Below, in pieces: positions 17,097 to 26,219 of a stretch of DNA of 64,000 nt; within the stretch, counting starts at the first letter, position 1, and each line of letters opens with the position of its first letter. The DNA comes from Leptolyngbyaceae cyanobacterium JSC-12 (lineage in GTDB: Bacteria; Cyanobacteriota; Cyanobacteriia; Leptolyngbyales; Leptolyngbyaceae): NCBI GenBank assembly GCA_000309945.1, contig CM001633.1, forward strand, positions 5,197,174 to 5,261,173, written 5' to 3'. The notes below the pieces were generated by a model that saw nothing but the letters and a program-made list of their open reading frames with translations, was not told where the DNA came from and searched no databases. Made by a program: the position numbers and the translations under genes.

Positions 17097-18581
17097 ATGA
17101 AAGCCATGATGGTAGTGGGAACGACATCCCACGCAGGTAAATCACTACTGGTAACGGCTATTTGTCGGATTTTGAGCCGACGCGGGTGGCGAGTGTCACC
17201 CTTTAAGGGTCAAAACATGGCACTCAATGCCTATGTCACAAGCAGCGGTGGCGAAATTGGTCATGCTCAAGCAGTGCAAGCCTGGGCAGCAGGGATCATG
17301 CCAACGGTTGAGATGAACCCGATTCTCCTAAAACCTCAAGGCGACATGACTTCTCAGGTGATTTTGAAGGGGAGACCCGTTGGGCGAGTAAATGCAGCGG
17401 AATATTACGAGCAGTACTTTGACCAGGGTTGGCAAACGATTGAGGAATCAATTAAACGGCTATCTGAAGAATATGATCTGCTGGTTTGCGAAGGTGCAGG
17501 CAGCCCTGCCGAGATTAACTTGAAGCATCGAGATTTGACGAATATGCGGGTGGCAAAGCACTTAAATGCTCCCACGTTGCTAGTGGTTGATATTGATCGA
17601 GGTGGGGCGTTTGCCCACGTAGTCGGAACGTTGGAACTCCTGGAACCGGATGAACGCGAGTTGATTAAAGGAATTGTTATTAACAAGTTTCGGGGGCAGC
17701 GATCGCTTCTACAACCGGGGATTGATTGGCTGCAAGAGCGAACCGGAATCCCTGTAGTCGGTGTGATCCCCTGGCTTGATCAGGCTTTTCCTGCAGAAGA
17801 TTCTTTGAGCCTGCTAGAACCTCGCACTCCCAGTTCTGGCAGCAGCGACATCAACATTGCAGTGATTCGGCTGCCGCGCATTTCTAACTTTACTGACTTT
17901 GATCCCCTAGAAGCAGAATCAACGGTTTCTGTAAAATACATCAGCCCTAAACCACCTCTGGGGCATCCAGATGCGTTGATTATTCCAGGGTCTAAAACCA
18001 CGATCGCCGATCTAATCGTGCTGCACCGAACTGGGATGACTGAGGAAATCCAAAACTACGTAGCAGCAGGCGGCACTGTGCTTGGCATTTGTGGTGGTTA
18101 TCAAATGTTGGGCAAAATTCTGGCAGATCCCGAAGGCATTGAAGGTCAGGAAGGGCGCTACAAGGGGATTGGGTTACTTCCCTTAAAAACCGTAATTGCT
18201 GGACAGAAAATTGCTCGCCAGCGCGTAGTAACCTCCAACTATCCCCAGGAAGGACTACCTGTGACGGGCTATGAAATTCACCAGGGGCGATCGCGCCTGA
18301 TGGAAGATGCCACTGGCACCAACCCCCTGTTTGATGATGCTAACCTGGGCATTGTGGATGAGAGCCAGTCAGTTTGGGGCACTTACCTGCACGGCATCTT
18401 TGATAACGGTGCCTGGCGTAGGGCATGGCTCAATCGGTTACGTCAACAGCGGGGGCTAAAATCCCTTCCAACAGGCGTTGCAAACTACCGCGAACAACGG
18501 GAAATGATGTTGGATATCCTGGCAGACATGGTAGAACCACATCTGAATCTGACTCCATTTTTGCCTAGCGAAACAGTTTAG
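17097..18581 (+). CDS. cobQ: Cobyric acid synthase
   Basis: CobQ/CbiP amidates the b, d, e and g side chains of adenosylcobyrinic acid diamide in cobalamin synthesis. The 494 residues start MKAMMVVGTTSHAGKSLLV with the P-loop-like ATP site. FKGQNMALNAYVT, LLVCEGAGSPAEINL and GGAFAHVVGTLELL follow. The C-terminal type-1 glutaminase has the nucleophile Cys in GGTVLGICGGYQMLG and the catalytic His in WGTYLHGIFDN. The frame extends 72 codons upstream but overlaps the previous gene; the ATG at 17097 with a GGGGA ribosome site gives the normal family length. No other cobalamin gene is adjacent, and I saw no cobalamin riboswitch. Confidence 0.95.
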   Translation: MKAMMVVGTTSHAGKSLLVTAICRILSRRGWRVSPFKGQNMALNAYVTSSGGEIGHAQAVQAWAAGIMPTVEMNPILLKPQGDMTSQVILKGRPVGRVNAAEYYEQYFDQGWQTIEESIKRLSEEYDLLVCEGAGSPAEINLKHRDLTNMRVAKHLNAPTLLVVDIDRGGAFAHVVGTLELLEPDERELIKGIVINKFRGQRSLLQPGIDWLQERTGIPVVGVIPWLDQAFPAEDSLSLLEPRTPSSGSSDINIAVIRLPRISNFTDFDPLEAESTVSVKYISPKPPLGHPDALIIPGSKTTIADLIVLHRTGMTEEIQNYVAAGGTVLGICGGYQMLGKILADPEGIEGQEGRYKGIGLLPLKTVIAGQKIARQRVVTSNYPQEGLPVTGYEIHQGRSRLMEDATGTNPLFDDANLGIVDESQSVWGTYLHGIFDNGAWRRAWLNRLRQQRGLKSLPTGVANYREQREMMLDILADMVEPHLNLTPFLPSETV

Positions 18582-18688
18582 GAACCTGGATTCAGTTTTT
18601 AAGGGGTGAGAATTTAAGCCCATCGTGATTTTCAACTCCAAGACGGTTGCTGTAGCATGGTTGAGTCCTGTTATCTCTTCTAGGTGCG

Positions 18689-19801
18689 ATGTCTCTTGGC
18701 TCTCGCGTAAATGCTGCTTTGGCAGCGATGAATGTGCAGTTTGTGCGAAAAACCGGGCTAGAACGGCTGAGAGCGCTGGAACAGGAGTTTCAAGCACTGT
18801 TAAGCGAATACCAGGCTCTAAAGTCACGTCATGATCGCCTTAGCGATCGCCTCCACCTGCCAGAAAAGTTTTTTGAGCAATACCCAAATCCTCGTCCGCT
18901 ATTGCCGGATGGAGCCAATTATTTGCTCATCAACAGCAATACGCGCCTTACAGAACTGACTCAACGCTACCGGACAGTGACTCATCCAGCGATGAATGCT
19001 TCCATGTGGGTTGAGGAATTTGTGCATCAGGAAATTGACCTGCATGGATTTCGAGCTGATGGGGGTTACGTCTGGCAACATCGAGATATCAATACCGATC
19101 TACACTACGCGCTCTGCACCTACTATTTGAAGTCAATTGATACATTGAGGTTATTTGACAAACTCACTGAAGATCAGTTGTTCGGAGCTTACACCGTCAT
19201 GGTTGATGATCGCCCCGTTAGCCGCGATCTGCTGGATTCCATGACCGAGATTTACTTCCTGGAACGGCATCTGAATATCTCTAAACGCCCCAACGTCAAA
19301 ATTCTCGATATTGGGGCAGGGTATGGACGACTGGCTCATCGACTGGTACAGTCCTTGCCTAACTTAGGCACAGTGTTCTGTACCGACGCGATCGCCACAT
19401 CCACCTTTTTGTGCGAATACTACTTACAGTTCCGCGCCGTCAATCAAAAAGCAGTAACTGTCCCATTTGATGAACTGCAACCTACGCTCTCTAACCACGC
19501 GATCGATGTAGCAGTTAACGTGCATAGTTTTTCTGAATGCAGCCTGGAAGCAATTAATGGTTGGCTAGATCTGCTCACAGAGCTTGCCATCCCCAACCTG
19601 ATGATCGTCCCAAACATGTTGGATAACGGCGGCACCAAACTGCTTTCCTGCGAGAAAGATAAAACCCGCATCAACTATCAGCCCCTTCTGGAAGAACGAG
19701 GCTATCAACTTGTTGCCTGCGATCCAAAATTTCTAGATCCAATAGTGCAAGCTAATGGCGTATCTCCCACCCATCACTTCTTTTTCCAAAAATGCGTATG
19801 A
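18689..19801 (+). CDS. Putative sugar O-methyltransferase (NanM-like)
   Basis: The 370-residue product has a SAM-binding motif I, VKILDIGAGYGRLAHRLVQS (about residue 208). Downstream strands read FCTDAIATS, DVAVNVHSFSEC and NLMIVPNM, and the family-typical WVEEFVHQEIDL stands before the catalytic domain. It resembles the putative sugar O-methyltransferases found in polysaccharide loci. A predicted coiled coil occupies residues ~25-55 (LERLRALEQEFQALLSEYQ). No glycosyltransferase cluster surrounds it, so the acceptor is unknown. The start is an ATG with a weak upstream ribosome site. Confidence 0.8.
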   Translation: MSLGSRVNAALAAMNVQFVRKTGLERLRALEQEFQALLSEYQALKSRHDRLSDRLHLPEKFFEQYPNPRPLLPDGANYLLINSNTRLTELTQRYRTVTHPAMNASMWVEEFVHQEIDLHGFRADGGYVWQHRDINTDLHYALCTYYLKSIDTLRLFDKLTEDQLFGAYTVMVDDRPVSRDLLDSMTEIYFLERHLNISKRPNVKILDIGAGYGRLAHRLVQSLPNLGTVFCTDAIATSTFLCEYYLQFRAVNQKAVTVPFDELQPTLSNHAIDVAVNVHSFSECSLEAINGWLDLLTELAIPNLMIVPNMLDNGGTKLLSCEKDKTRINYQPLLEERGYQLVACDPKFLDPIVQANGVSPTHHFFFQKCV

Positions 19802-19846
19802 TGGGAAGGTCATCCTCAGGGATAAAAACTTCTTAAAGCATAAAAA

Positions 19847-19877
19847 TAAGCGCAGTCTAGGAAACCTAGCGCGCTTA
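19847..19877. terminator. Stem-loop downstream of the methyltransferase gene
   Basis: TAAGCGC and CTAGG pair with CCTAG and GCGCTTA around an AAA loop, with small internal mismatches. Read on the minus strand it is followed by TTTTTA, so it is a better terminator in that direction. On the plus strand it lies 46 bp after the stop codon of the methyltransferase gene. Confidence 0.55.
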
Positions 19878-20012
19878 ATATCCCTAACCCTTTCGGTGCA
19901 ACGTACCCGTTTGTCCTTGATTTATACAGTAAGGGGAAAGTCCACAAAACCCCGCCCCGTTTAGATATTCTTTAGAATCCCCTTAACCATTAGTTACGCC
20001 GTCGATCAATCT

Positions 20013-20252
20013 ATGACTGTTCGCATTCAGTTTCTTCCCGATAATGTCACTATCGATGCTGAGCCTGGAGAACCTCTACTTCAGGTTGCTAGCCGGGCTG
20101 GCATTACCATTCCTACTGGATGCTTGATGGGTTCATGCCATGCCTGCGAAGTTGAACTCGACGATGGGCGCAGCATTTGTAGCTGCATCAGTAGTGTTCC
20201 AGTTGGGAAAGAGCGACTGACGATTCACTTGTTTTCTGACCCAAGTTGGTAA
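20013..20252 (+). CDS. 2Fe-2S ferredoxin-like protein
   Basis: A 79-residue plant-type ferredoxin fold. The cluster cysteines follow the C-x4-C-x2-C pattern in PTGCLMGSCHACEVEL (C37, C42, C45). The fourth ligand comes from ICSCIS further on, which offers two candidate Cys. It is shorter than photosynthetic PetF and lacks the long loop before the last Cys, so it probably serves a specific oxidoreductase rather than photosystem I. No partner lies next to it; the neighbours are a methyltransferase and a convergent glutamate dehydrogenase. Confidence 0.85.
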   Translation: MTVRIQFLPDNVTIDAEPGEPLLQVASRAGITIPTGCLMGSCHACEVELDDGRSICSCISSVPVGKERLTIHLFSDPSW

Positions 20253-20398
20253 AGGAGAATCGGGGATGGGAAGTCAGAGGGAAGACGGAAGATGGCTGAT
20301 TTGGGATTGTTGATTAAGCCAACCTGTTGCTCTCCCATTACCTATCACCGGCTGTTAATCCCTAGTTACCTATCTCCTATCCCCTCTATCCCCTCTTC

Positions 20399-21703
20399 TC
20401 AATTCCGGCTTTTTCCATGACCGTTCAAGTAGTAGTCTCGTGTTCCTTTAGCGCTAATGGCTTCCCCTAAGCGGCTAATGGCATGAACGTAGGCAGCGGT
20501 GCGGAGTGAGATGGAATTTTCGCGGGAGATGTCCCATATGCGATCGGCTTCTTCTACCATTCGGCTCTGGAGTTTTTGGTTGACTTCATCTAATGTCCAA
20601 TACAAACCGCTGCGATTTTGTACCCACTCAAAATAGCTGACAGTTACGCCACCAGCATTTACTAAAATATCGGGAAACACATAGATGCCTCTGGCGTCGA
20701 GAATTTTGTCCGCTGCAGAAGTTGTTGGACCATTGGCAACCTCAAAGATTAGTTTGGCTTGGATGTCGTGAGCGTTGGCTTCGGTAATCTGGTTTTCGAG
20801 TGCAGCCGGAACCAGGATATCCACATCTAGCTTGAGTAATTCCTCATTGGCAAGAATTTCCTGGTTGCTGATCTCGCAAACGCTGCTATCGCAATAGGGT
20901 GCACGCACATCCCGCGTGGCTTCTTTAGTTCGCCGCACGCTGGGAATATCTAAACCATTTGGGGAATACACTCCGCCCTGAGAATCGCTGACTGCAACCA
21001 CTTTGTAGCCTGTGTGATATAGCAACTCTGCCAGAATGCCACCTGCATTGCCAAATCCCTGGATGGCAACTGTGGTTGATTTGGGGTCTTGTTCAAATTT
21101 GGGGAGCATTGCCTGAATCACGTAGAAGGCACCCATTGCAGTCGCGGCTTCTCGCCCTACACTGCCACCCATGCTGATGGGTTTACCAGTAACGACAGCA
21201 GGACAAATGTGACGCTTGATGATGCTGTACTGATCCATCATCCAGCCCATAATCATGGAGTTGGTATAAACGTCGGGTGCCAGAATATCAACATCGGGAC
21301 CAATGAAATCGGCGATCGCGTCGATATATCCTCGACTCAACCGCTCCAATTCCATCCGAGATAATGCTTTGGGATTCACAGTAATACCACCTTTTGCCCC
21401 ACCAAAAGGGAGTCCCAGAGCTGCACACTTAAACGTCATCCAAAATGCAAGCGATTGGACCTCATCCATCGTGACCCTAGGATGATAGCGAACACCTCCT
21501 TTGCCAGGACCACGGGTGTCATCGTAGCGCACCCGATATCCCTGAAAGACTTTTAGAGAACCATCATCCATCCGCACTGGAATAGAAACGATAAGGCTAG
21601 TTTGAGGAAACTTGAGAGATTCGATCGCATCCTCGGAAATCGAAGTATATTTCAGTGCCTGTTCTAGCCGTTGGCTAGCGTCGGCAAGCAGTGAGTCGGT
21701 CAT
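20399..21703 (-). CDS. gdhA: Glutamate dehydrogenase (Glu/Leu/Phe/Val family)
   Basis: This enzyme interconverts glutamate and 2-oxoglutarate plus ammonium. The 434 residues carry GPGKGGVRYHP and FKCAALGLPFGGAKGGI (catalytic Lys), APDVYTNSMIMGW, the Rossmann motif VAIQGFGNAGG and the substrate-site PDILVNAGGVTVSYFEW. The frame starts at 21784, but the ATG at 21703 gives the usual N-terminus and has an AAAGGTG ribosome site. A GTA-N8-TAC NtcA-type sequence lies 114 bp upstream. Cofactor preference was not determined. The gene is convergent with the ferredoxin gene across a pyrimidine-rich 146-bp spacer. Confidence 0.93.
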   Translation of the reverse strand: MTDSLLADASQRLEQALKYTSISEDAIESLKFPQTSLIVSIPVRMDDGSLKVFQGYRVRYDDTRGPGKGGVRYHPRVTMDEVQSLAFWMTFKCAALGLPFGGAKGGITVNPKALSRMELERLSRGYIDAIADFIGPDVDILAPDVYTNSMIMGWMMDQYSIIKRHICPAVVTGKPISMGGSVGREAATAMGAFYVIQAMLPKFEQDPKSTTVAIQGFGNAGGILAELLYHTGYKVVAVSDSQGGVYSPNGLDIPSVRRTKEATRDVRAPYCDSSVCEISNQEILANEELLKLDVDILVPAALENQITEANAHDIQAKLIFEVANGPTTSAADKILDARGIYVFPDILVNAGGVTVSYFEWVQNRSGLYWTLDEVNQKLQSRMVEEADRIWDISRENSISLRTAAYVHAISRLGEAISAKGTRDYYLNGHGKSRN

Positions 21704-21816
21704 AATGAGCACACCTTTGTTCTCGGTCAAAATCGTGCGTACGACGACAGGCAAATAGCCTACATCCATGAAGAGGGAACGCACACGTCTGCAAGAAAAA
21801 TCTCTTATGATTTTCA

Positions 21817-21830
21817 GTATCGTAGGCTAC
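21817..21830 (-). promoter_or_regulatory. Possible NtcA binding site upstream of gdhA
   Basis: The sequence GTATCGTAGGCTAC matches the palindromic NtcA consensus GTA-N8-TAC exactly. NtcA is the global nitrogen regulator of cyanobacteria, and glutamate dehydrogenase is a plausible target. I could not place a matching -10 box at the canonical distance, and a chance match is possible. Confidence 0.4.
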
Positions 21831-21987
21831 TATTTTGTATATCTTTACTATGACCGATTTCCAGAGGAGTGAGTACAGCACGATCTCCGAACGACATAAA
21901 ATGCAACATGAGGATTTATGGAGGATTTATAGGGATAGTCTCGTCCTGACTGAGTTGCAATCTTGGACTACATAAGACAATCACACA

Positions 21988-22018
21988 AAAGCCCCCTATG
22001 GATCATAAACGGGGCTTT
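21988..22018 (-). terminator. Terminator of the NDP-sugar synthase gene
   Basis: AAAGCCCC and GGGGCTTT form an 8-bp perfect stem. Read on the minus strand, it sits 75 bp after the synthase stop codon and is followed by a short T-rich tail (TTTTGTGTG). Confidence 0.7.
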
Positions 22019-22092
22019 AAGGAACGAGATTTTAATGCCGTAAGAATTGCCGCCCTGGCTGGTTCACTCAAACAAGCTATAAGCTCAGGAGT

Positions 22093-23277
22093 TTAAGCAC
22101 TTTGAGCGTCGTCGGGCTTGTCAGTTTTGAGCAACTCAGCGATCGCCTTACCTTCAGCAGGTGGTTGGGTCGGTAGTTCCTGACGGCGATCAGTAATTAG
22201 CCAATCTAGCGAAGCGGCTTGAACATCGATCGTCGCCCCCGTTTTGTCTACACAATATCGACCAAATACGAGTTTATCGACCAGACGCACCCCTGGTCCT
22301 AACCGGGAGTAGTCGAAAATCACACTGTTATCAACTACTGCACCGCTACAAATCCAGCAGTTAGGACCAATCATGGTAGGACCAATAATCGTTGCCCCAT
22401 CTTCAATGTGCGTCATCCCGCCAATGTAAACGGGCCCTTGAATATTCACCTTGTCCCAGTTCACTGCCACGTTTAGCCCTGTGTAAATGCCAGGAGCAAC
22501 CTGATGACCCGGTATTTCAACATTCTTGACATCGCCTTGTAAAACAGCACGAATAGCGTGCCAGTAATCGGGGACTTTTCCAATATCCACCCATTCAAAA
22601 TCCATCGGCAGTCCATAAAAGGGTGCACCAATTTCTACCAGTTTTGGAAAGAGCTGACTACCAATGTCGTACTCTACGCCAGAGGGTATGTAATCAAGCA
22701 CTTCTGGCTCAAAAATATAAATCCCAGTGTTGATGCAGTTACTGAGTGCCTCTTCCACCTTGGGTTTTTCCTGGAACGCTTTAATTCTGCCTTCCTCATC
22801 AGTCACAACAACGCCATAGCTGGAAACTTCTTCTTTTGGCACTGTCTTCATGATGACGGTTGCGATCGAGCCTTTTTCCCTATGCCACTTCACTGCTGCT
22901 GTCAAGTCCAGGTCAATCAAAGCATCTCCACACAGGACGACAAAGGTATCGTCAAAGAACGGAGAAAAGTCTTGAATATGGCGCATTCCTCCAGCCGAGC
23001 CTAGCGCTTTGCCAACCAGTTCGCCATCTTTAATATATCCTTCAAAAGAATAGGCAATTTGTACACCAAAGCGTTGTCCATCTCGGAAGTAGCCTTCAAT
23101 CACGTCTGCTAAGTGGCTGACATTGACCATTATCTGGTCAAACCCATGCTGCCGCAGTAATTCAAGCAAAAACTCCATTACAGGCTTTTGCATTATTGGA
23201 ATCATGGGCTTGGGAATTTCATACGTGATGGGACGAACACGCGTTCCCTTCCCTGCTGCCAGAATCATGGCTTTCAT
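22093..23277 (-). CDS. NDP-sugar synthase (sugar-1-phosphate nucleotidyltransferase)
   Basis: The N-terminal ~240 residues form a nucleotidyltransferase domain beginning MKAMILAAGKGTRVRPIT with KPMIPIMQKPVMEFLLELL. FVVLCGDALIDLDL holds the metal-binding Asp, and FEWVDIGKVPDYW closes the domain. The rest is a left-handed beta-helix (YIGGMTHIEDGATIIGP...WICSGAVVDNSVI). Such proteins make GDP-mannose, dTDP-glucose or UDP-sugars; the base and sugar cannot be told. The Pro/Lys-rich tail after residue ~365 is variable. The gene stands alone between gdhA and scpA. Confidence 0.88.
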   Translation of the reverse strand: MKAMILAAGKGTRVRPITYEIPKPMIPIMQKPVMEFLLELLRQHGFDQIMVNVSHLADVIEGYFRDGQRFGVQIAYSFEGYIKDGELVGKALGSAGGMRHIQDFSPFFDDTFVVLCGDALIDLDLTAAVKWHREKGSIATVIMKTVPKEEVSSYGVVVTDEEGRIKAFQEKPKVEEALSNCINTGIYIFEPEVLDYIPSGVEYDIGSQLFPKLVEIGAPFYGLPMDFEWVDIGKVPDYWHAIRAVLQGDVKNVEIPGHQVAPGIYTGLNVAVNWDKVNIQGPVYIGGMTHIEDGATIIGPTMIGPNCWICSGAVVDNSVIFDYSRLGPGVRLVDKLVFGRYCVDKTGATIDVQAASLDWLITDRRQELPTQPPAEGKAIAELLKTDKPDDAQSA

Positions 23278-23543
23278 AGGTATTTTCTCTCAATCCTTCA
23301 GCCGTTAATTTTAACTGTCTGTGTCATCAAACGTCGCGTTCAGCCAGTAACCGGATCAAATGCTATAGGCTACCCAAAAACTTAAAAGTAGTTGCGATTA
23401 CTCTCACCTGAACTTTGCAAAAAGTACAAACACTCTTCATAAAAAATCTACATGAGTGGAGGTTACAAGATAGTTAATTCGCTTTGTCACCGATTCATAA
23501 GTTTGTAGATTTGTGCTTAGTGTATCCTGTTTATCCTCTGAAC

Positions 23544-24368
23544 TCACGCAGATCCATCGATCGCTTTCAGGTCAGGAGTTTCGTACAATGGCCGAACTCG
23601 CAGATCTTGATAAAACTCGTCTTGTTCCAGTTCCACTTTAGATTGTGCAGAGAGTAATAATAGTGCCCAAAAAATTCCCACCCGGTCATGTTGGGGACTA
23701 TGAACCTCAGAGTGAGTGTCAGGCTTGGCTTTTTGAGATTGCGTCCAGAGGTCTAGTAAAAATTCAAAGTCAAGCCAGGTTTGAGAATTATGAACATGAA
23801 CCAAATGTTCCGCAAAGAACCGCTCTAAAGCCTTTGCCATTTCGGAAAGATTTTCCTGGTGTGCAAGCTGGGCAATCGCCCGAACTGTTTGAGACCTTGA
23901 CTGTGCAGGTGGACGCCGCAGCCGCTTCCGGGGGGTTGGATCTTCCAGCGCCACGGCGATCATCCGAAGTTGATCAATCAAATCCTTTAAAGTAACTTTA
24001 CGCCTCTGGGGAGGCTGGGCAACCGCTCGGCGACGAATCTGCTTTTCCAGGTTGGGCGGTAACGAAGTTCCAGGAATGGTATCTTCTAACACTGTTGCTT
24101 CATCAAATTCGGCTTCAGTCTCTTCTATAGTTTCTGGTTGAGCTAAACTATCGGCTTTGAGAAGAACCAGCATGGATGCATACAGAAATGCCTGCCCTGA
24201 TGAAGACAGACTTTTTTCATAAGGTTCTTGCCCAGCTACGGGGGGCGGCAATTCACTAAGAAAACGGTCAATCACTTCGATCACCTTGACATCCCAGGGA
24301 TCAATCTCTCCCTGTTCTGCCATGTCGATGAGGAGAGCGATCGCATCCTCTGCTAGCGAAAGCGCCAT
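23544..24368 (-). CDS. scpA: Segregation and condensation protein A
   Basis: ScpA is the kleisin of the bacterial SMC condensin. The 274 residues show the N-terminal SMC-head-binding helices (AEDAIALLIDMAEQGEIDPW, then VKVIEVIDRFL), the segment FLYASMLVLLKADSL, a charged middle and a C-terminal winged helix (FWALLLLSAQSKVELEQDEF). The GEIDPWDVKV motif is diagnostic. Only 13 bp separate it from a tiny membrane-protein gene upstream. ScpB and SMC are not in the window. Confidence 0.92.
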   Translation of the reverse strand: MALSLAEDAIALLIDMAEQGEIDPWDVKVIEVIDRFLSELPPPVAGQEPYEKSLSSSGQAFLYASMLVLLKADSLAQPETIEETEAEFDEATVLEDTIPGTSLPPNLEKQIRRRAVAQPPQRRKVTLKDLIDQLRMIAVALEDPTPRKRLRRPPAQSRSQTVRAIAQLAHQENLSEMAKALERFFAEHLVHVHNSQTWLDFEFLLDLWTQSQKAKPDTHSEVHSPQHDRVGIFWALLLLSAQSKVELEQDEFYQDLRVRPLYETPDLKAIDGSA

Positions 24369-24381
24369 GAGCTAAAAGCCT

Positions 24382-24498
24382 CTAAGGTCGAGAAAGCCGA
24401 ATAAACCAAACTGCTGCAACTACAACGAATGCCAGGAGCATGAGCGGCACCCAAAGACTCAAGGGATTCAGCGGAGTCACAAACTCAACAGCCGACAT
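24382..24498 (-). CDS. Small single-span membrane protein (38 aa) upstream of scpA
   Basis: The ATG at 24498 is preceded by AGGATT, a reasonable ribosome site. The frame encodes MSAVEFVTPLNPLSLWVPLM, a hydrophobic helix of about 20 residues and a basic end (WFIRLSRP). It stops 13 bp before scpA. I do not recognise it as a photosystem small subunit. The spacing, ribosome site and clean hydrophobic helix argue for a real gene, but at this length chance cannot be excluded. Confidence 0.6.
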   Translation of the reverse strand: MSAVEFVTPLNPLSLWVPLMLLAFVVVAAVWFIRLSRP

Positions 24499-24534
24499 GA
24501 TTGAATCCTAGCTCAAGTTTGGCAGATAGAACGG

Positions 24535-24900
24535 CTACTGCGACACCAGTTCTGCGTCAGTAGGCGTCTCTTCAACAACTGTTTTGGCAGCCGGGAGCAA
24601 CCGTTGTTGTTCGATTTCTGCTTTATAACGCTCTACATCTTCCTCCAACTCCTGGATGCGAATATCGCGGCTACGAACCTCTTTACCCGTTTCTACCATC
24701 CGTTGAACTCGGGTCCATACGCTAAACACCCAAGCAAAAACTGCTCCAATCCCCATCGCCAGAATTAGCTCGATTGAAAGCGGAGCCTGAACTTGAACAC
24801 CTTTAATAACATGGATCGGCACAGGCTCAGTATTTTCAATGCCGAATAATACCAGAGCCAGACAGATTACAAAGATGACTACGAAGTTAACTTGTCGCAT
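24535..24900 (-). CDS. LapA-family (DUF1049) membrane protein
   Basis: Two membrane helices (NFVVIFVICLALVLFGIENT and LILAMGIGAVFAWVFSVWTR) are followed by a predicted coiled coil (IRIQELEEDVERYKAEIEQQ), the usual LapA-domain arrangement. LapA/LapB-type proteins act in envelope assembly in other bacteria; the cyanobacterial role is unknown. I start at the ATG at 24900 (MRQVNFVVIF), not at the TTG 16 codons upstream. The neighbouring genes run in the same direction. Confidence 0.82.
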   Translation of the reverse strand: MRQVNFVVIFVICLALVLFGIENTEPVPIHVIKGVQVQAPLSIELILAMGIGAVFAWVFSVWTRVQRMVETGKEVRSRDIRIQELEEDVERYKAEIEQQRLLPAAKTVVEETPTDAELVSQ

Positions 24901-25081
24901 AGCCTCAAAAGAAATTAAGTAGACGTGGTGCGGAGTAACGCTACTCAAAGTTTTACCAGAGGCAGGTCAGAAATACGCGGGTTTTGAATTAATTCTTTTG
25001 ATCTGGGTCGGGAAGAAAAGAGACCGGAGTGAACAGGTAGGGGAAATGGGAGGTGAGGAAGATGAAGCCCGAACCTGGGAG

Positions 25082-26149
25082 TTAAGGGGGTGGAAAATCC
25101 TGATTGTTGTCGGTTAGTTGGTTTTTGCGAACAGCATCTAGGGTGCCTTTGATGGTACCAGCAATGGGGACTGCAACGATAATGCCCAGAAAACCACCAA
25201 TTTGTAGCCCCATGAGAAGGGCAATGAAGATCCAGATAGGATTTAGCCCGGTAATGTCTCCTAACAGTTTGGGTGCAAGGACGTTATCTCTTACTTGTTG
25301 CAGGATAGTGGCGGAAATCGTCACCTGGATTGCTAACCAGGGATTTTGCAACATCAAGAGGATTGCTACTAAGCCGATGCCCAGTGTGGGTCCGACTAAC
25401 GGAATAACCTCGGCGATCGCAATCAGCACAGCAAATAACAAGGCAAAGGGCACCTGCAGCACCAAAAAAATTGGGATCAGCGCGACGCCCATAAATACGG
25501 CCAGCAAAATTTGGCTGACGACAAAGTTGTGGAAGTTAAGTTCTAAAGAATCTCGAAATGGGAATCCGTATTGAGGGGGAAACAGGTTAATCAACCCATT
25601 CCACAACTGACTGCCATACAACAGCATGTAGAACGCCAAGACGAGAATCAGAGTACTAGCAATCAATCCATTCAGGGTCAGAATTGCTAGATCCAGCGCT
25701 TGTTTAGGCAGGCTTTGAAGCAAGCTTTCAATCTGATTGTTGATGCGATCGCTAAACCCCATCAAATCCAGGGGCAAATTTCGAGCCTTTGCCCAATTGT
25801 CGAGAGTTCTAATGTTGTCGGCACTTGCCTCTAGCCAACCGGGAATTTTACTGAACAGTTGGGCGGTTTGCTCGGTAATGATGGGTATCAGCGTGATGCC
25901 TGCAATCACCATTACCGTTACAGTTATGCACAAAACCAGGATGACTGCCTGCCCACGAGAGAATTTAGCCCGCTGAAACAACCGCACTGGATAATTCAAC
26001 AAAAATGCCAAAATTGCGGCTGTTACTAGAATCGTAATTAATCCTTCAAAAAACTGAAATAATTGGGTGAGCACCCAAACATTCAGCGCTACGATTGGAC
26101 CGCTCAGACCCAAAATTAGTAGGCGTTGGAGATTAGCTGAACGGCGCAT
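25082..26149 (-). CDS. AI-2E/PerM family membrane transporter
   Basis: The 355-residue protein has the eight-helix layout of the AI-2E/PerM family: an N-terminal pair of helices, FLLNYPVRLFQR, a long periplasmic helix region (~75-145), then the diagnostic VIPLVGPTLG and NPIWIFIALLMGLQIGGFLGIIVAVPIAG blocks. The family exports autoinducer 2 or exchanges cations in some bacteria; the substrate here is unknown. The start is the ATG at 26149. Confidence 0.9.
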   Translation of the reverse strand: MRRSANLQRLLILGLSGPIVALNVWVLTQLFQFFEGLITILVTAAILAFLLNYPVRLFQRAKFSRGQAVILVLCITVTVMVIAGITLIPIITEQTAQLFSKIPGWLEASADNIRTLDNWAKARNLPLDLMGFSDRINNQIESLLQSLPKQALDLAILTLNGLIASTLILVLAFYMLLYGSQLWNGLINLFPPQYGFPFRDSLELNFHNFVVSQILLAVFMGVALIPIFLVLQVPFALLFAVLIAIAEVIPLVGPTLGIGLVAILLMLQNPWLAIQVTISATILQQVRDNVLAPKLLGDITGLNPIWIFIALLMGLQIGGFLGIIVAVPIAGTIKGTLDAVRKNQLTDNNQDFPPP

Positions 26150-26219
26150 CGGTAGCTACAAAAACTTCCAAAGAGCAAAAAGAAAAATAGAGGAACACGA
26201 AGCAACTATCAGAGTGAAA

